NCBI GenBank assembly: GCA_001709035.1
Contig: LVKA01000023.1
Location: 62,001 to 126,000, forward strand
DNA: 64,000 nt
Direction: 5' to 3'
Source of the DNA: Candidatus Thiodiazotropha endoloripes
GTDB lineage: Bacteria > Pseudomonadota > Gammaproteobacteria > Chromatiales > Chromatiaceae
Part shown: positions 28,417 through 37,946 of the stretch, piece by piece
How positions within the stretch are numbered: the first letter of the stretch is position 1
Layout: each line of letters starts with the position of its first letter
Program-made: the position numbers and the translations under genes
The notes under the pieces: generated by a model
Databases searched by the model: none
What the model was told of the DNA's origin: nothing
The model's input: the letters and a program-made list of their open reading frames with translations, nothing else

Positions 28417-29508
28417 TTATTCTGCCTCTCCTAAGTACTCAAACATTTGGATTCGCTGGTTCAATTGATCTGCTACAAAGATTTTATTATTTTTATCCAC
28501 GTGAGCTCCTGCTGGCAGATAGAAGCCTCCTGGTCCTGTACCTGGCTTGCCTACAGTCAGTAGAAGCTGGCCTTCCTGATTGAAGATCTGCATATTGTTG
28601 AATGCGGCATCTATGGTATAGATGTGGCCGTCATGATCGATACCGATACCCTTGAGTCGACTGAATTGTCCGCGTCCGTCGCCAAGGTTGCCGAAACCCT
28701 TCAAATATTTACCTTGTTGATCAAAAATCTGAACGCGGAAATTCATTGTATCTGCGAGATATATCTGGCCCTTTTCATCAATTGTAATGTTGGTGGGGTA
28801 GTTGAATTTTCCATTCTCAGAACCTCGATCACCAATGGTAAAATCAACCCCTCCATTCTTATTAAAAACAATGACTTGGTGCTTTTTTGAGTCGACCACA
28901 TAGAGTTGTTGAGTGCTATCGTTGAAGGTCAGTCCCACTGGTGAAATGAGGACATCACTACCACCAAATGCATTGATAAACTGCCCATCTTTACTGTACA
29001 TCACGACTCGATGATCAATAACATCGCTGACATAAACGTTGCCTTCCGAGTCGGTAGTGACACCTGTTGGTTTTTTCAGCGTTCCAGGGCCACTGGTGCC
29101 CAAGAACTCCATCGATTCGTTATTAAGGTCGAATACTGCAAGTCCGGAAATACCCGTGTCAGCGACATAAACCCGGCCCTGAGAGTCACTGTGAACACCA
29201 TAGGGTTTCACCAGGGTACGGGATTCCTCCTCCTCTTTTCCAAGAAACCACTCTCGAAGTCCCATTCCTTGGCCACTATCGAAAGAGTCTGAGGACTTCA
29301 AACTGCCGAGATAGCGTATTCTGGGCTTCTCTGGTGGCGCAGGCCAAACATAATTCCCAGCATCAGCCCGTTGGCCTTGGGCAGATGGCCCTGGAGAAGC
29401 GCAGCCTGAAACCAGAATGATTATCGATACAAGTAAAATAAGATGTAACAGCACTCTCTTTTGATCTGTGTGTTGCGAGTGGTAATCAGATACAGGTCTG
29501 GATCTCAC
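28417..29508 (-). CDS. NHL-repeat beta-propeller lipoprotein (copy 1)
   Basis: 363 residues. GTG start with GGAGG five bases upstream; the N terminus is long before the lipobox VSGC. A WPAPPEKPRIRYLGSL segment precedes six NHL blades (for example KPYGVHSDSQGRVYVADTG, PTGVTTDSEGNVYVSDVID, PTNITIDEKGQIYLADTMNFRVQIF, PAGAHVDKNNKIFVADQLNQRIQMF). Paralogue of the protein at 23137-24144, with the same opening motif. It is separated from the cytochromes by a terminator and a regulatory region, so it is probably its own transcript. Likely outer-membrane-attached. Confidence 0.87.
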   Translation of the reverse strand: MRSRPVSDYHSQHTDQKRVLLHLILLVSIIILVSGCASPGPSAQGQRADAGNYVWPAPPEKPRIRYLGSLKSSDSFDSGQGMGLREWFLGKEEEESRTLVKPYGVHSDSQGRVYVADTGISGLAVFDLNNESMEFLGTSGPGTLKKPTGVTTDSEGNVYVSDVIDHRVVMYSKDGQFINAFGGSDVLISPVGLTFNDSTQQLYVVDSKKHQVIVFNKNGGVDFTIGDRGSENGKFNYPTNITIDEKGQIYLADTMNFRVQIFDQQGKYLKGFGNLGDGRGQFSRLKGIGIDHDGHIYTIDAAFNNMQIFNQEGQLLLTVGKPGTGPGGFYLPAGAHVDKNNKIFVADQLNQRIQMFEYLGEAE

Positions 29509-29786
29509 GTTTTCCTCCAGTTAGCTGGAATGACAGCTGCTGTTTTTGTATTAGTGGAGCTGATCTAGTAGGCTAAAATCTATGGTAGCTCAATATTTGT
29601 GTTTCAGGAAACCGTAACAGTAATTTACGGATACTGGTTTGGGTATAAATTAGACTTGAACAAACTATACCTGAAAACGACCAGCTGAAATTACCGGCGC
29701 AGGTTCATGCTCAATCAGAAAATGATTGATGGCGGCGTCGGTTTGCCATTCAAAATAGTGCCGGCTCTTCATTATCAGAGAGAATT
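29509..29786. promoter_or_regulatory. Divergent promoter region
   Basis: Lies between the NHL lipoprotein (minus) and the OB-fold protein (plus). An imperfect dyad with GGTATA and TATACC arms is centred near 29656. No gene seen. Confidence 0.35.
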
Positions 29787-30506
29787 ATGTCAAACCTTAG
29801 TGCGTTAATCGTCGTGATTATACTCGTTGTCTTCCAAACTGCCTCAGCGGAGGAGATGGGTACCGGCTCAGGTACTGTCGCAGAAATGATGGATGTGGGG
29901 AGTTATACTTATATCAGACTTGAAGAACGAAATGTATGGATTGCAACTACTCTTCTACCCGTAAAGTTAGGTGAAAAGATCATCTACAAGGGTGGTATGG
30001 AGATGAGAGATTTCTACAGTAAATCACTGGATAGGTTTTTCGACTCCATTATTTTTGTAGAGAGTGTAAGTCAAGCAGGTGTCGGTGATATGGACAGTCT
30101 ACACAGGTCAGTTTCAGGAAATCATGCTGTTGGTGTAAAGTCATTGTCCCAAAGCGATGCTGTTAAGTCTCCAGAACCGGGTGAGATTACTCCACTACCT
30201 GATGGTATGACCGTTGAGGAAATTGTCTCCAATGCTATTTCATTAAATGAAAAGAGTGTTGCCTTCAACGCAAAGGTTATCAAAGTCAATCAGAATATAG
30301 TTGGTAAGAACTGGATAACATTGCAAGATGGTACTGGTAAAGAACCTAGTAACAAATTGATTGCGACCTCTCAGGAGATGATTTCGCCAGGTGCCAAGGT
30401 TACAGTACAAGGTGTGGTTCGAAATAATGTGGATATCGGTTCAGGTTACAAGTATAAAGTGTTACTTGAACAGGCAACTTTCATACTTAATGATGAAACG
30501 CCATGA
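29787..30506 (+). CDS. Exported protein with two OB-fold-like (NrfJ-type) domains
   Basis: 239 residues with a signal peptide (cleavage near TASA-EE). The first domain (about 25-95: GSGTVAEMMDVGSYTYIRLEERNVWIATT ... GGMEMRDFYSKSLDRFFDSIIFV) and the second (about 160-235: NEKSVAFNAKVIKVNQNIVGKNWITLQDGTG) follow the small OB-fold pattern seen in NrfJ-related proteins near multihaem cytochrome genes. No haem motif or cysteine pair. Divergent from the NHL lipoprotein gene, so it may share regulation with the electron-transfer cluster. Role unknown. Confidence 0.7.
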   Translation: MSNLSALIVVIILVVFQTASAEEMGTGSGTVAEMMDVGSYTYIRLEERNVWIATTLLPVKLGEKIIYKGGMEMRDFYSKSLDRFFDSIIFVESVSQAGVGDMDSLHRSVSGNHAVGVKSLSQSDAVKSPEPGEITPLPDGMTVEEIVSNAISLNEKSVAFNAKVIKVNQNIVGKNWITLQDGTGKEPSNKLIATSQEMISPGAKVTVQGVVRNNVDIGSGYKYKVLLEQATFILNDETP

Positions 30507-30700
30507 AGTTTGAAAGCTTAATATATTAGCTAACCATTTTCACATTAGCCTACCAGTCAGATTTAAAAATAAAATGGATTTAACTACAATTCGTGTATGA
30601 CGTGGCGCGAAAGAACAACTACAAAATGAGAATATAAATCCTATTGTTTTAAATTCTTTTTTAGTGTTAGAAGTTGGCATAGTCGAAATTGTGATCGATG

Positions 30701-31542
<842 letters not shown>

Positions 31543-31548
31543 GGATTA

Positions 31549-33594
31549 TTACCCGGTCAATTTGCCTTCAATTTTGTTATAAATCTGATTATCTTCTGCA
31601 GGCGTATAAGGCCATAAGAAAGTAAAGCAGGCACCTTCATTCACAGCGGAATTCAAATGTATCGAACCACCATGCTCTATAACTATTTTTTTAACCAGAG
31701 CTAATCCGATACCAGTGCTGTTATTATAATCACTCGATTTGAGAGTTTGAAACATCTTGAAAACCTTGTCATGGTACTCCGAGGCTATACCCTGTCCGTT
31801 ATCACAGACAGTAAACTCATAATAGTTGCCAACCTGTTTGCTGCTAATACGTATTTTACCTTTTCTTCCACCATGGTGTTTTAGGCTGTTACTTATCAGG
31901 TTAGAAAAAACCTGTCCAAGCTGAAGTCGGTCAGCTTTCAATACTGGCATTTCACCCTTGATCTTAATTGTGAAGCCCTTTTGAGGAGAAAGTGAATCGG
32001 TAATTTCCTGTATCAGTTCACGGGTATCAATTATGGCCTCAACGTCGGATGTTTTGCCTACTCTTGAGTATTCTAATAGTCCTTCTATCAGGTCGTGCAT
32101 TCGCCTGACCCGATCCCTGAGTAGTGCAAGTTGTTCTTTTGATGAATCGTCCAGTTTATCTGTCAGGTCTTCCTCAATCCATTCTGCAAGATTGCTAACT
32201 GCTCTAAGTGGAGCTTTAAGATCATGAGAGGTTACATAGGCAAATTGTTCCAAATACTCAGCTCTACGCTCAGCTTCTGCCGTACGGGAAGCGATATGGT
32301 GTTCTAAAGTCTCGTTTAGGTTTTGTAATTCAGCTTCAGCAGCTTTTCTCTCCATAACCTCCTGATTTAGTTCCTCGACTGTCAAGCGAAGTAATGCTGT
32401 TCTTTCCGCAACCTGATGGCGTATCTGATTGGTTTGTCCAACCAGATTGGCTGTATAGATTGTGAGTAGCGCGGTAAATGCACAACCGCCTAATAGAATA
32501 ATCCAGCTCGTGAAAGTCTTGGCTTCAAACTTATCAAAAACAGGAGTGCACAACACGCTCCATGATAGGTTTTCAACATCGATCATTTCTATATAGCTGA
32601 TTCCTGACTTTTCAAGATCAGTCACAGACAGCTGATCAAGTTGGCGACTCCTTGAAAAATGGGTGTATAACAGTGTCTCATCCGTAGTTGTGATCCCTTG
32701 ATAGAGCCTGACATCGACAGATCCCGGTCTAAGATTATCAAGAGCACGTTCGATAATTTCGCCAATATTGAATATGCCCAGTGCATAACCGCGAAGGTTC
32801 TTCTGAGTGCTTTCAGGCTGCTCTTCATCACTTTTTACAAAGACGGGTACGACAACGGCAATTCCAGCAACAGATTGTTGTGTTTGAGAATCTATAATTG
32901 ATCTGTTGGCAATCAATCTGGTCCCCTTGATGACACTCTCCTCAAATAGTGATTTTACCTGCGTATCCGTTCCGATATTCAAGCCAAGCATTGGTTTATT
33001 ATCCTGGTATGGTTGCACGTATAAAATCGGATAATAAACATGGCCTTCCACTTTTTTGCTTTTTGATTGGCCAGCAGGAGTCAACTCCTTTATTTCAAAA
33101 GGGGGGAAGCTTATTCTGGCAAAATCCAGAAATTGATCATAATTTTCAAAATCTACCTTAGGTACCCATGCGAGGGTTTCTATTCCAGCCTGATTCTTCA
33201 AAGCAGGCCCCACAAATTTTCTAAACTCTCTTCGGCCAACAGCTTCAGAGGCTTCAATATAGCTGGCGATATCCTGAATAATACCGAGAGAGAACTTAAT
33301 TTCTCGCTTGATCAGCAATATCCTATCCTGCGCAGTTTCATGAAAAGCGATCTCAGCCTGCTGTTTTTCCCAGCTCATAGATTGCATAAAAAGGCCCACA
33401 GAGATAATCAAGCCGATCAGTGCAACCAAAGCAACAGGATAGTAGCCCCATAGGATGGAGTTGGTGCTGACATTTTCTTTGTTCAACCCAGCATACAATC
33501 TGCCCAGAACATGGTTTGCAATCCATCCTCGAAATTTGGATAGATTCTCCATAAACATAGCTACAGTAGTTGTAAACAGACGATTATTAGGCAT
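31549..33594 (-). CDS. CHASE-domain sensor histidine kinase
   Basis: 681 residues. One membrane helix near 48-70 (YYPVALVALIGLIISVGLFM), a periplasmic CHASE sensor (about 95-345), a second helix (SWIILLGGCAFTALLTIYTANLV) and a coiled coil lead to HisKA with phospho-His in YVTSHDLKAPLRAVSN. The HATPase has N box LGQVFSNLISNSLKHHGG, G1 VCDNGQGIA and G2 STGIGLALVKKI. Related to phytochrome-like kinases paired with Rcp1-type regulators. Ligand unknown. Confidence 0.93.
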   Translation of the reverse strand: MPNNRLFTTTVAMFMENLSKFRGWIANHVLGRLYAGLNKENVSTNSILWGYYPVALVALIGLIISVGLFMQSMSWEKQQAEIAFHETAQDRILLIKREIKFSLGIIQDIASYIEASEAVGRREFRKFVGPALKNQAGIETLAWVPKVDFENYDQFLDFARISFPPFEIKELTPAGQSKSKKVEGHVYYPILYVQPYQDNKPMLGLNIGTDTQVKSLFEESVIKGTRLIANRSIIDSQTQQSVAGIAVVVPVFVKSDEEQPESTQKNLRGYALGIFNIGEIIERALDNLRPGSVDVRLYQGITTTDETLLYTHFSRSRQLDQLSVTDLEKSGISYIEMIDVENLSWSVLCTPVFDKFEAKTFTSWIILLGGCAFTALLTIYTANLVGQTNQIRHQVAERTALLRLTVEELNQEVMERKAAEAELQNLNETLEHHIASRTAEAERRAEYLEQFAYVTSHDLKAPLRAVSNLAEWIEEDLTDKLDDSSKEQLALLRDRVRRMHDLIEGLLEYSRVGKTSDVEAIIDTRELIQEITDSLSPQKGFTIKIKGEMPVLKADRLQLGQVFSNLISNSLKHHGGRKGKIRISSKQVGNYYEFTVCDNGQGIASEYHDKVFKMFQTLKSSDYNNSTGIGLALVKKIVIEHGGSIHLNSAVNEGACFTFLWPYTPAEDNQIYNKIEGKLTG

Positions 33595-33941
33595 CTTTAT
33601 ATCGATTCAACTTGCCAGCAGAACTAATCATATCAGTTTAAGAAACAATAGCCTATAAAGTGGTATTGAAGTGAAACGTAAAAAAGATAAACAAAAACAA
33701 TAGGATAGGGGTGTTGGATTCGAATGCATGGTGGGGCTGACTGAGTTCTACATGCAGGCTCCAAGCTGCAGAGAGTCACAATAGCAGCATTGTCAGGTAG
33801 ACGTAGAGTTTGCTGTAATGTCTCAATTGGTACTGAATTCATGAATCTGAGGTACCAGAATTGCGTAGTGACAAGTCTAAAAGGAATCATCCTCATCAGC
33901 GCATTCAAAAATTAACAAAAGGATATACTTAAGTTCAGCCA
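33595..33941. other. Intergenic region
   Basis: About 350 AT-rich bases with no supported gene. AAAAGGAT lies about 15 bases before the next start. A 91-codon minus-strand frame at 33633-33908 has no recognisable features. Confidence 0.3.
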
Positions 33942-34202
33942 ATGAAATTGGATAGTGATACAACATTGATGGACAGACTTGCCCTGGGTCTTTTCAATGC
34001 AATTGTCGGATTCATAACAGGACTGATCCTCTGGCTGGCTATAAACAGTCTGTTTATTTCCAGCACAACTTTGATACCTTTCGAAGCAGTACTCTGGTTT
34101 ACTTTGATCACGGCAATACTGGGAATGATCGTGCATGATGCACTTCTAACTTCTTTTTACGCACGTATTTGGCGTTTTCTGCTGGCCTGGTTTCGACACT
34201 AA
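33942..34202 (+). CDS. Small inner membrane protein, unknown
   Basis: 86 residues with two predicted membrane helices (about 15-40, ALGLFNAIVGFITGLILWLA, and 47-68, FEAVLWFTLITAILGMIVH) and a basic, aromatic C terminus (FYARIWRFLLAWFRH). No family recognised. It stands alone between the kinase and the GFA gene. The clean hydrophobic pattern supports a real gene. Confidence 0.55.
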   Translation: MKLDSDTTLMDRLALGLFNAIVGFITGLILWLAINSLFISSTTLIPFEAVLWFTLITAILGMIVHDALLTSFYARIWRFLLAWFRH

Positions 34203-34366
34203 CAGTCATTAAGCCATTCAAGGTGTGATGCAATTATCAACGAAATGGTCTCCTACAGGTTATTCTGACGGCTCTTTTTTACTGGAACAAGACACCACAA
34301 ATCCAGGTAGTATCCAGATTTTACAAGATCTACACTTTCAGATAACAAAATACCAGGAGGCTGGTC

Positions 34367-34726
34367 ATGACAGAACGCTACCATGGGAGTTGCCATTGCG
34401 GTGCTGTCCGCTTTTCATATGAAGGTGAAGAGATTGTAAAAGGCTTGCGCTGCAATTGCTCTATCTGTACTCGAAAAGGAGCGATGATGAGCAGTGAGGC
34501 AATACCTCCTGATCAATTTTCTTATGAGTCAGATGATCAGACACTCGAATGCTATCAGTTTGGCTTAAAAACAGCCCGCCACTACTTTTGTAATCAATGC
34601 GGTATTTATACTTTTCATGAAACTGCCAGAATGCCAGGGCACTTTCGCGTGAACCTGGGCTGTATCGAAGGAATAGACCCATTTACCCTTGAGTATGATC
34701 TGTTCGATGGGAAACACCTACTCTAA
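34367..34726 (+). CDS. GFA/CENP-V family zinc-binding protein
   Basis: 119 residues with the beta-tent Zn-cysteine motifs: GSCHCGAVRFSYEG, RCNCSICTRKG and YFCNQCGIYTFHE, and the C-terminal RVNLGCIEGIDPF. The family includes glutathione-dependent formaldehyde-activating enzyme, but most members have unknown substrates, so formaldehyde detoxification should not be assumed. AGGAGG lies before the start codon. Confidence 0.92.
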   Translation: MTERYHGSCHCGAVRFSYEGEEIVKGLRCNCSICTRKGAMMSSEAIPPDQFSYESDDQTLECYQFGLKTARHYFCNQCGIYTFHETARMPGHFRVNLGCIEGIDPFTLEYDLFDGKHLL

Positions 34727-34768
34727 GTTTCAATTCATACGTCCATATCTAAGATTTCATTAACTCAA

Positions 34769-35494
34769 GTGGCTGTTCGAAAGAATAAAGGCAAAACCGG
34801 TATTATTCGGTTGCTGGAGTTTGTATTGCGTCTGAGTTTTCAGTTTGTATTGGGTGTGAGCATACTCATCATCACGACAATCGTCTTGTTTCGCTATTTC
34901 GATCCTCCAACCTGGTCATGGAAGATTCAACGAGAGTTCAGCAGTTCTGCGACTTACCCGGAAATAGCACGACACCAATGGGTCAGTCTGGATAGGATTG
35001 CACCTTCGGTACAATTAGCTGTAGTGGCTGCAGAAGACCAGCGGTTTCCAACTCATTTTGGCATTGATCCAGAAGCGATCATAGATGCGTTGGAAGAGGC
35101 GGACAGGGGTAATCGATTACGTGGCGCAAGTACACTGACCCAACAGACCGCCAAAAACCTGTTTCTATGGTCAAATCGAGATCTCGCTAGAAAAGTCTTG
35201 GAGATGGGCATCGCGCTGTTGCTTGAGCTGTTTTGGGATAAACAGCGAATTCTTGAGGTTTATCTGAATATTGTCGAGTTTGGTCCTGGCGTCTTTGGCG
35301 TCGGTGCCGCCAGTAAATACTGGTTTCAGGCACCGGCAGGTCAACTGTCTAAGCGTCAAGCTGCCAGGCTTGCGGCAGTTCTACCAAATCCCTGGCGTTA
35401 TCGTGCGCATCCACCCAGCCCATATGTAGTTGAGCGTTCTCGCTGGATTGAGCAGCAGATGGAGCAACTGGGTTATGCCTGGTTGCACCAGTAA
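34769..35494 (+). CDS. mtgA: Monofunctional biosynthetic peptidoglycan transglycosylase
   Basis: 241 residues. One N-terminal membrane helix (about 19-43), then a GT51 domain with the catalytic Glu in AVVAAEDQRFPTHFGID, the GASTLTQQTAKNLFL motif and YLNIVEFGPGVFGVGAASKYWF. It polymerises lipid II glycan chains and lacks a transpeptidase domain. GTG start. The length matches MtgA of other gammaproteobacteria. Confidence 0.95.
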   Translation: MAVRKNKGKTGIIRLLEFVLRLSFQFVLGVSILIITTIVLFRYFDPPTWSWKIQREFSSSATYPEIARHQWVSLDRIAPSVQLAVVAAEDQRFPTHFGIDPEAIIDALEEADRGNRLRGASTLTQQTAKNLFLWSNRDLARKVLEMGIALLLELFWDKQRILEVYLNIVEFGPGVFGVGAASKYWFQAPAGQLSKRQAARLAAVLPNPWRYRAHPPSPYVVERSRWIEQQMEQLGYAWLHQ

Positions 35495-35591
35495 AACGGT
35501 GCATTCACTGCTTTGTGCTTGTTTGCCAAACAAACAGCCTGATTGATAACAGCTCGCTATTGATGCCTGGCAGGATCCTATCAATGTCAGA

Positions 35592-36011
35592 CTACTTTTT
35601 CGTGCAGGGCCCCAATCTTTCCCCGGTGGTTTTAGAGCGCATCTGCAAACCCTGAGAGTTGATATTGATATTCCCTTCAGCTCGATCCCCATAGTAGGTG
35701 ATATCTCCCTGGCTAGTGGTTGCCATACCATTCTGGGTACAGGTGATATTCCACGAGACGGTGTCACCTTCAGTTTTCAGATCGATAGTTTCACAATTCT
35801 GTCCCAATTCACTGTCCTTCGGCACAAAGTCAACCTGACTGATACAGGTTGTATAGGAAGTGGGGGGGAGCTGCACCGGCATGCCCGGCATATTCATAAC
35901 GGCAGTCCACTGCCATAGACCTGGATTCATATTGACTTCTGAGGCGGCTGCTGCAACAGAGAGCGTATTGCTCGATACAAATGAGATAAGCAAGAGCGCT
36001 TTTAACTTCAT
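35592..36011 (-). CDS. DUF3617 family exported protein
   Basis: 139 residues with a signal peptide (about 1-23, VAAAAS). The mature domain follows the DUF3617 pattern: MNPGLWQWTAVMNMPGMP, TTCISQVDFVP, NCETIDLKTEGDTVSWNITC, GDITYYGDRAEGNI. Four cysteines could form two disulfides. Function of the family is unknown; members are periplasmic. Confidence 0.85.
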   Translation of the reverse strand: MKLKALLLISFVSSNTLSVAAAASEVNMNPGLWQWTAVMNMPGMPVQLPPTSYTTCISQVDFVPKDSELGQNCETIDLKTEGDTVSWNITCTQNGMATTSQGDITYYGDRAEGNININSQGLQMRSKTTGERLGPCTKK

Positions 36012-36224
36012 TGGGTTATCCCGTGATGATTAATTAAATAGGCTGACTATGCCGAAATACAGGTTAAGCCGCCGGAGTTGATTTACCCTGCGACATCGAA
36101 ATATACCGCTATTTGACAATAATATACATCCACATGTTCAGGTTTATCGTAGCAGAACCACAAGGCGTGGGATCAATCGATTAGACCTGTTTCACAAATT
36201 TGGCCTGTAACTTGCACATCTCTT

Positions 36225-37100
36225 ATGTGCGAATATCAGAAAACCCGGATCAGCCCCGATCTGTACAACACCATAGAGAACAGGAGAGTTGCGTTGGCCA
36301 TTTATATCTGGATTGGACTGCTTTCACTTTCTGTAGTTGTCTCCGTGACTATTCAGTTGATGGCCCCAGGGTCTGGCTTGATTGCCATTGTATCCGGGCT
36401 GTTTCTGGTTGTAGGTGGGACACTTCTTACCACGATCATGAGTCATTCCCTGAATGCGGTGATTGCCATGTGGAAACTTGTGAGTGACTTTCGAAAGCCG
36501 ACTGCGGATCAGGGAGATGAAGAGGAAGAGTCATTTCGACGCTTTCTCCAGGCGGCAAATTTTTTCCGCCGCGGTGAAATTCGGCCGGCAGAGGCGGTAA
36601 TCCAGAGGATTTCCGCTCCTCTCTTGCGTCGAGGAACCCAGCTGGTTCTCGATGGGTTTCCACGGGATCAGGTAAATTTGGCGCTTCAGCGCCAAATTGC
36701 TGAAGATCGCGATCATCTTCGCAGGCCTGCTGATATTCTCCGGGCAATGGGTGGATATGCCCCTGCTTTCGGTATGCTGGGAACCCTGCTGGGATTGGTA
36801 CAGATGCTGTTCGGCCTCGGCTCCGGTGATCTGGCATCAATCGGCGCTGCCATGGGCTTTGCCATGTTGACCACCGTTTATGGGCTGGTGCTGGCCAATC
36901 TTGTGTTTAAACCGATGGCAAGCAAATTCGAGCAGCGAGGTAGGCAATTAATCAGCCGCCGGGTCGCTCACCTGCAGGCTGTCATGATGCTTTGTGATCG
37001 ACAGCATTCCGAATTGATCCGGGAGATGATGGATGAAGCCTCGGCAAATCAGGATATTCAACAGGCCGCAGTCCAGCTGAAACTAGTTGCCTCACAGTAG
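36225..37100 (+). CDS. MotA/TolQ/ExbB-family proton channel protein
   Basis: 291 residues with four membrane helices: TM1 about 24-45, TM2 about 51-75, a cytoplasmic region (80-175), TM3 (GGYAPAFGMLGTLLGLVQML) and TM4 (IGAAMGFAMLTTVYGLVLANLVFKP). The last two helices carry the MotA_ExbB signature, and the overall plan is closer to MotA/PomA than to TolQ. The adjacent OmpA-domain protein (12 bases downstream) completes a stator-like pair. No flagellar genes are nearby, so the driven machine is unknown. Confidence 0.88.
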   Translation: MCEYQKTRISPDLYNTIENRRVALAIYIWIGLLSLSVVVSVTIQLMAPGSGLIAIVSGLFLVVGGTLLTTIMSHSLNAVIAMWKLVSDFRKPTADQGDEEEESFRRFLQAANFFRRGEIRPAEAVIQRISAPLLRRGTQLVLDGFPRDQVNLALQRQIAEDRDHLRRPADILRAMGGYAPAFGMLGTLLGLVQMLFGLGSGDLASIGAAMGFAMLTTVYGLVLANLVFKPMASKFEQRGRQLISRRVAHLQAVMMLCDRQHSELIREMMDEASANQDIQQAAVQLKLVASQ

Positions 37101-37112
37101 GGGGAAGGGTCG

Positions 37113-37835
37113 ATGGTATCAAACAGCAGTGGCAGTCCTTTGAACGACATCGCCTGGTATCAGTGGGAGAACGATGATACCGATGCGAACTGGCTGTTGA
37201 CCTATGTGGATGTGCTGAGTGTTATTCTGGCCATGCTGGTGGTTTTGCTGGGTCAAATGGCGGTCCGTCACATGCAGCCAATAGAGGAGCAGAATCAAAT
37301 TGCATCAGCCTATACCCAATCTGAGGCACCTTTACCGACCATCCACTCCCAACAGATCGAGGTCGTCGAGGAGACAACGCCTCGGGCCCAGCCTGACAAC
37401 AGTGCGGTGACCAGATTGACTGCGGCCATCGAGCAGCGCTTTGATGATGAAGTCAAAGTGGTTCAACGCGAACTGGGTGTCTCTCTTGAAATTGCCGATG
37501 TGATTCTGTTTCATTCCGGTAAGGCCGAACTGTTACCAGAAGCCCAGCCGGTACTGTCCCGACTCGCCATGACTCTGCAGGAGATCGGTGAAGCGGATAT
37601 TGCTGTGGAAGGGCATACGGATGACCGGCCGATCCTTGGTGGACCTTTTCACTCCAATTGGGAACTGGCTGCCGCGCGGGCCAATGCGGTTACCCGGTTT
37701 TTACTGGATCAGGGGTTTTCCCCGAAACATCTGCGTTCGGTCAGCTACGCCGATTCTCAGCCGGTTGCCGATAACAGCAATGCTGATGGAAGGGCAGAAA
37801 ATCGAAGAGTTAATCTGCGAGTGGATTTTCTCTGA
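37113..37835 (+). CDS. MotB-like OmpA-domain protein
   Basis: 240 residues. A single N-terminal membrane helix contains the ion-binding Asp (TYVDVLSVILAMLVVLLG), a linker follows, and an OmpA/MotB peptidoglycan-binding domain fills about 120-240 (ILFHSGKAELLPEAQPVLSRL, VEGHTDDRPI, NWELAAARANAVTRFL, ENRRVNLRVDFL). Partner of the upstream MotA-like protein. The pair probably forms a peptidoglycan-anchored, ion-driven complex. Confidence 0.88.
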   Translation: MVSNSSGSPLNDIAWYQWENDDTDANWLLTYVDVLSVILAMLVVLLGQMAVRHMQPIEEQNQIASAYTQSEAPLPTIHSQQIEVVEETTPRAQPDNSAVTRLTAAIEQRFDDEVKVVQRELGVSLEIADVILFHSGKAELLPEAQPVLSRLAMTLQEIGEADIAVEGHTDDRPILGGPFHSNWELAAARANAVTRFLLDQGFSPKHLRSVSYADSQPVADNSNADGRAENRRVNLRVDFL

Positions 37836-37879
37836 CAGGAGAACGGTTCAACTGAAAACCCTAGCCATCAGATAACCGG

Positions 37880-37907
37880 GCAGCGGGTATGGCGATTAGT
37901 CCGCTGC
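37880..37907. terminator. Weak hairpin between convergent genes
   Basis: GCAGCGG, a 14-base loop and CCGCTGC lie between the MotB-like gene and the helicase gene, which converge. No T-tract is seen. Confidence 0.3.
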
Positions 37908-37946
37908 TGCCTTCGTCTAAGTTCTGCCGTATCGCAGTTGCTCGGA

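Noticed and set aside
29709-29786. Possible second c-di-GMP riboswitch near the divergent promoter
   Set aside because: A GGCAAACC-like string is present on the minus strand, but the GNRA-capped stem and GACGCAAA block are missing.
36225-37835. Zorya anti-phage system (ZorA/ZorB)
   Set aside because: The MotA-like protein is 291 residues without the long ZorA tail, and no ZorC/D/E genes are next to it.
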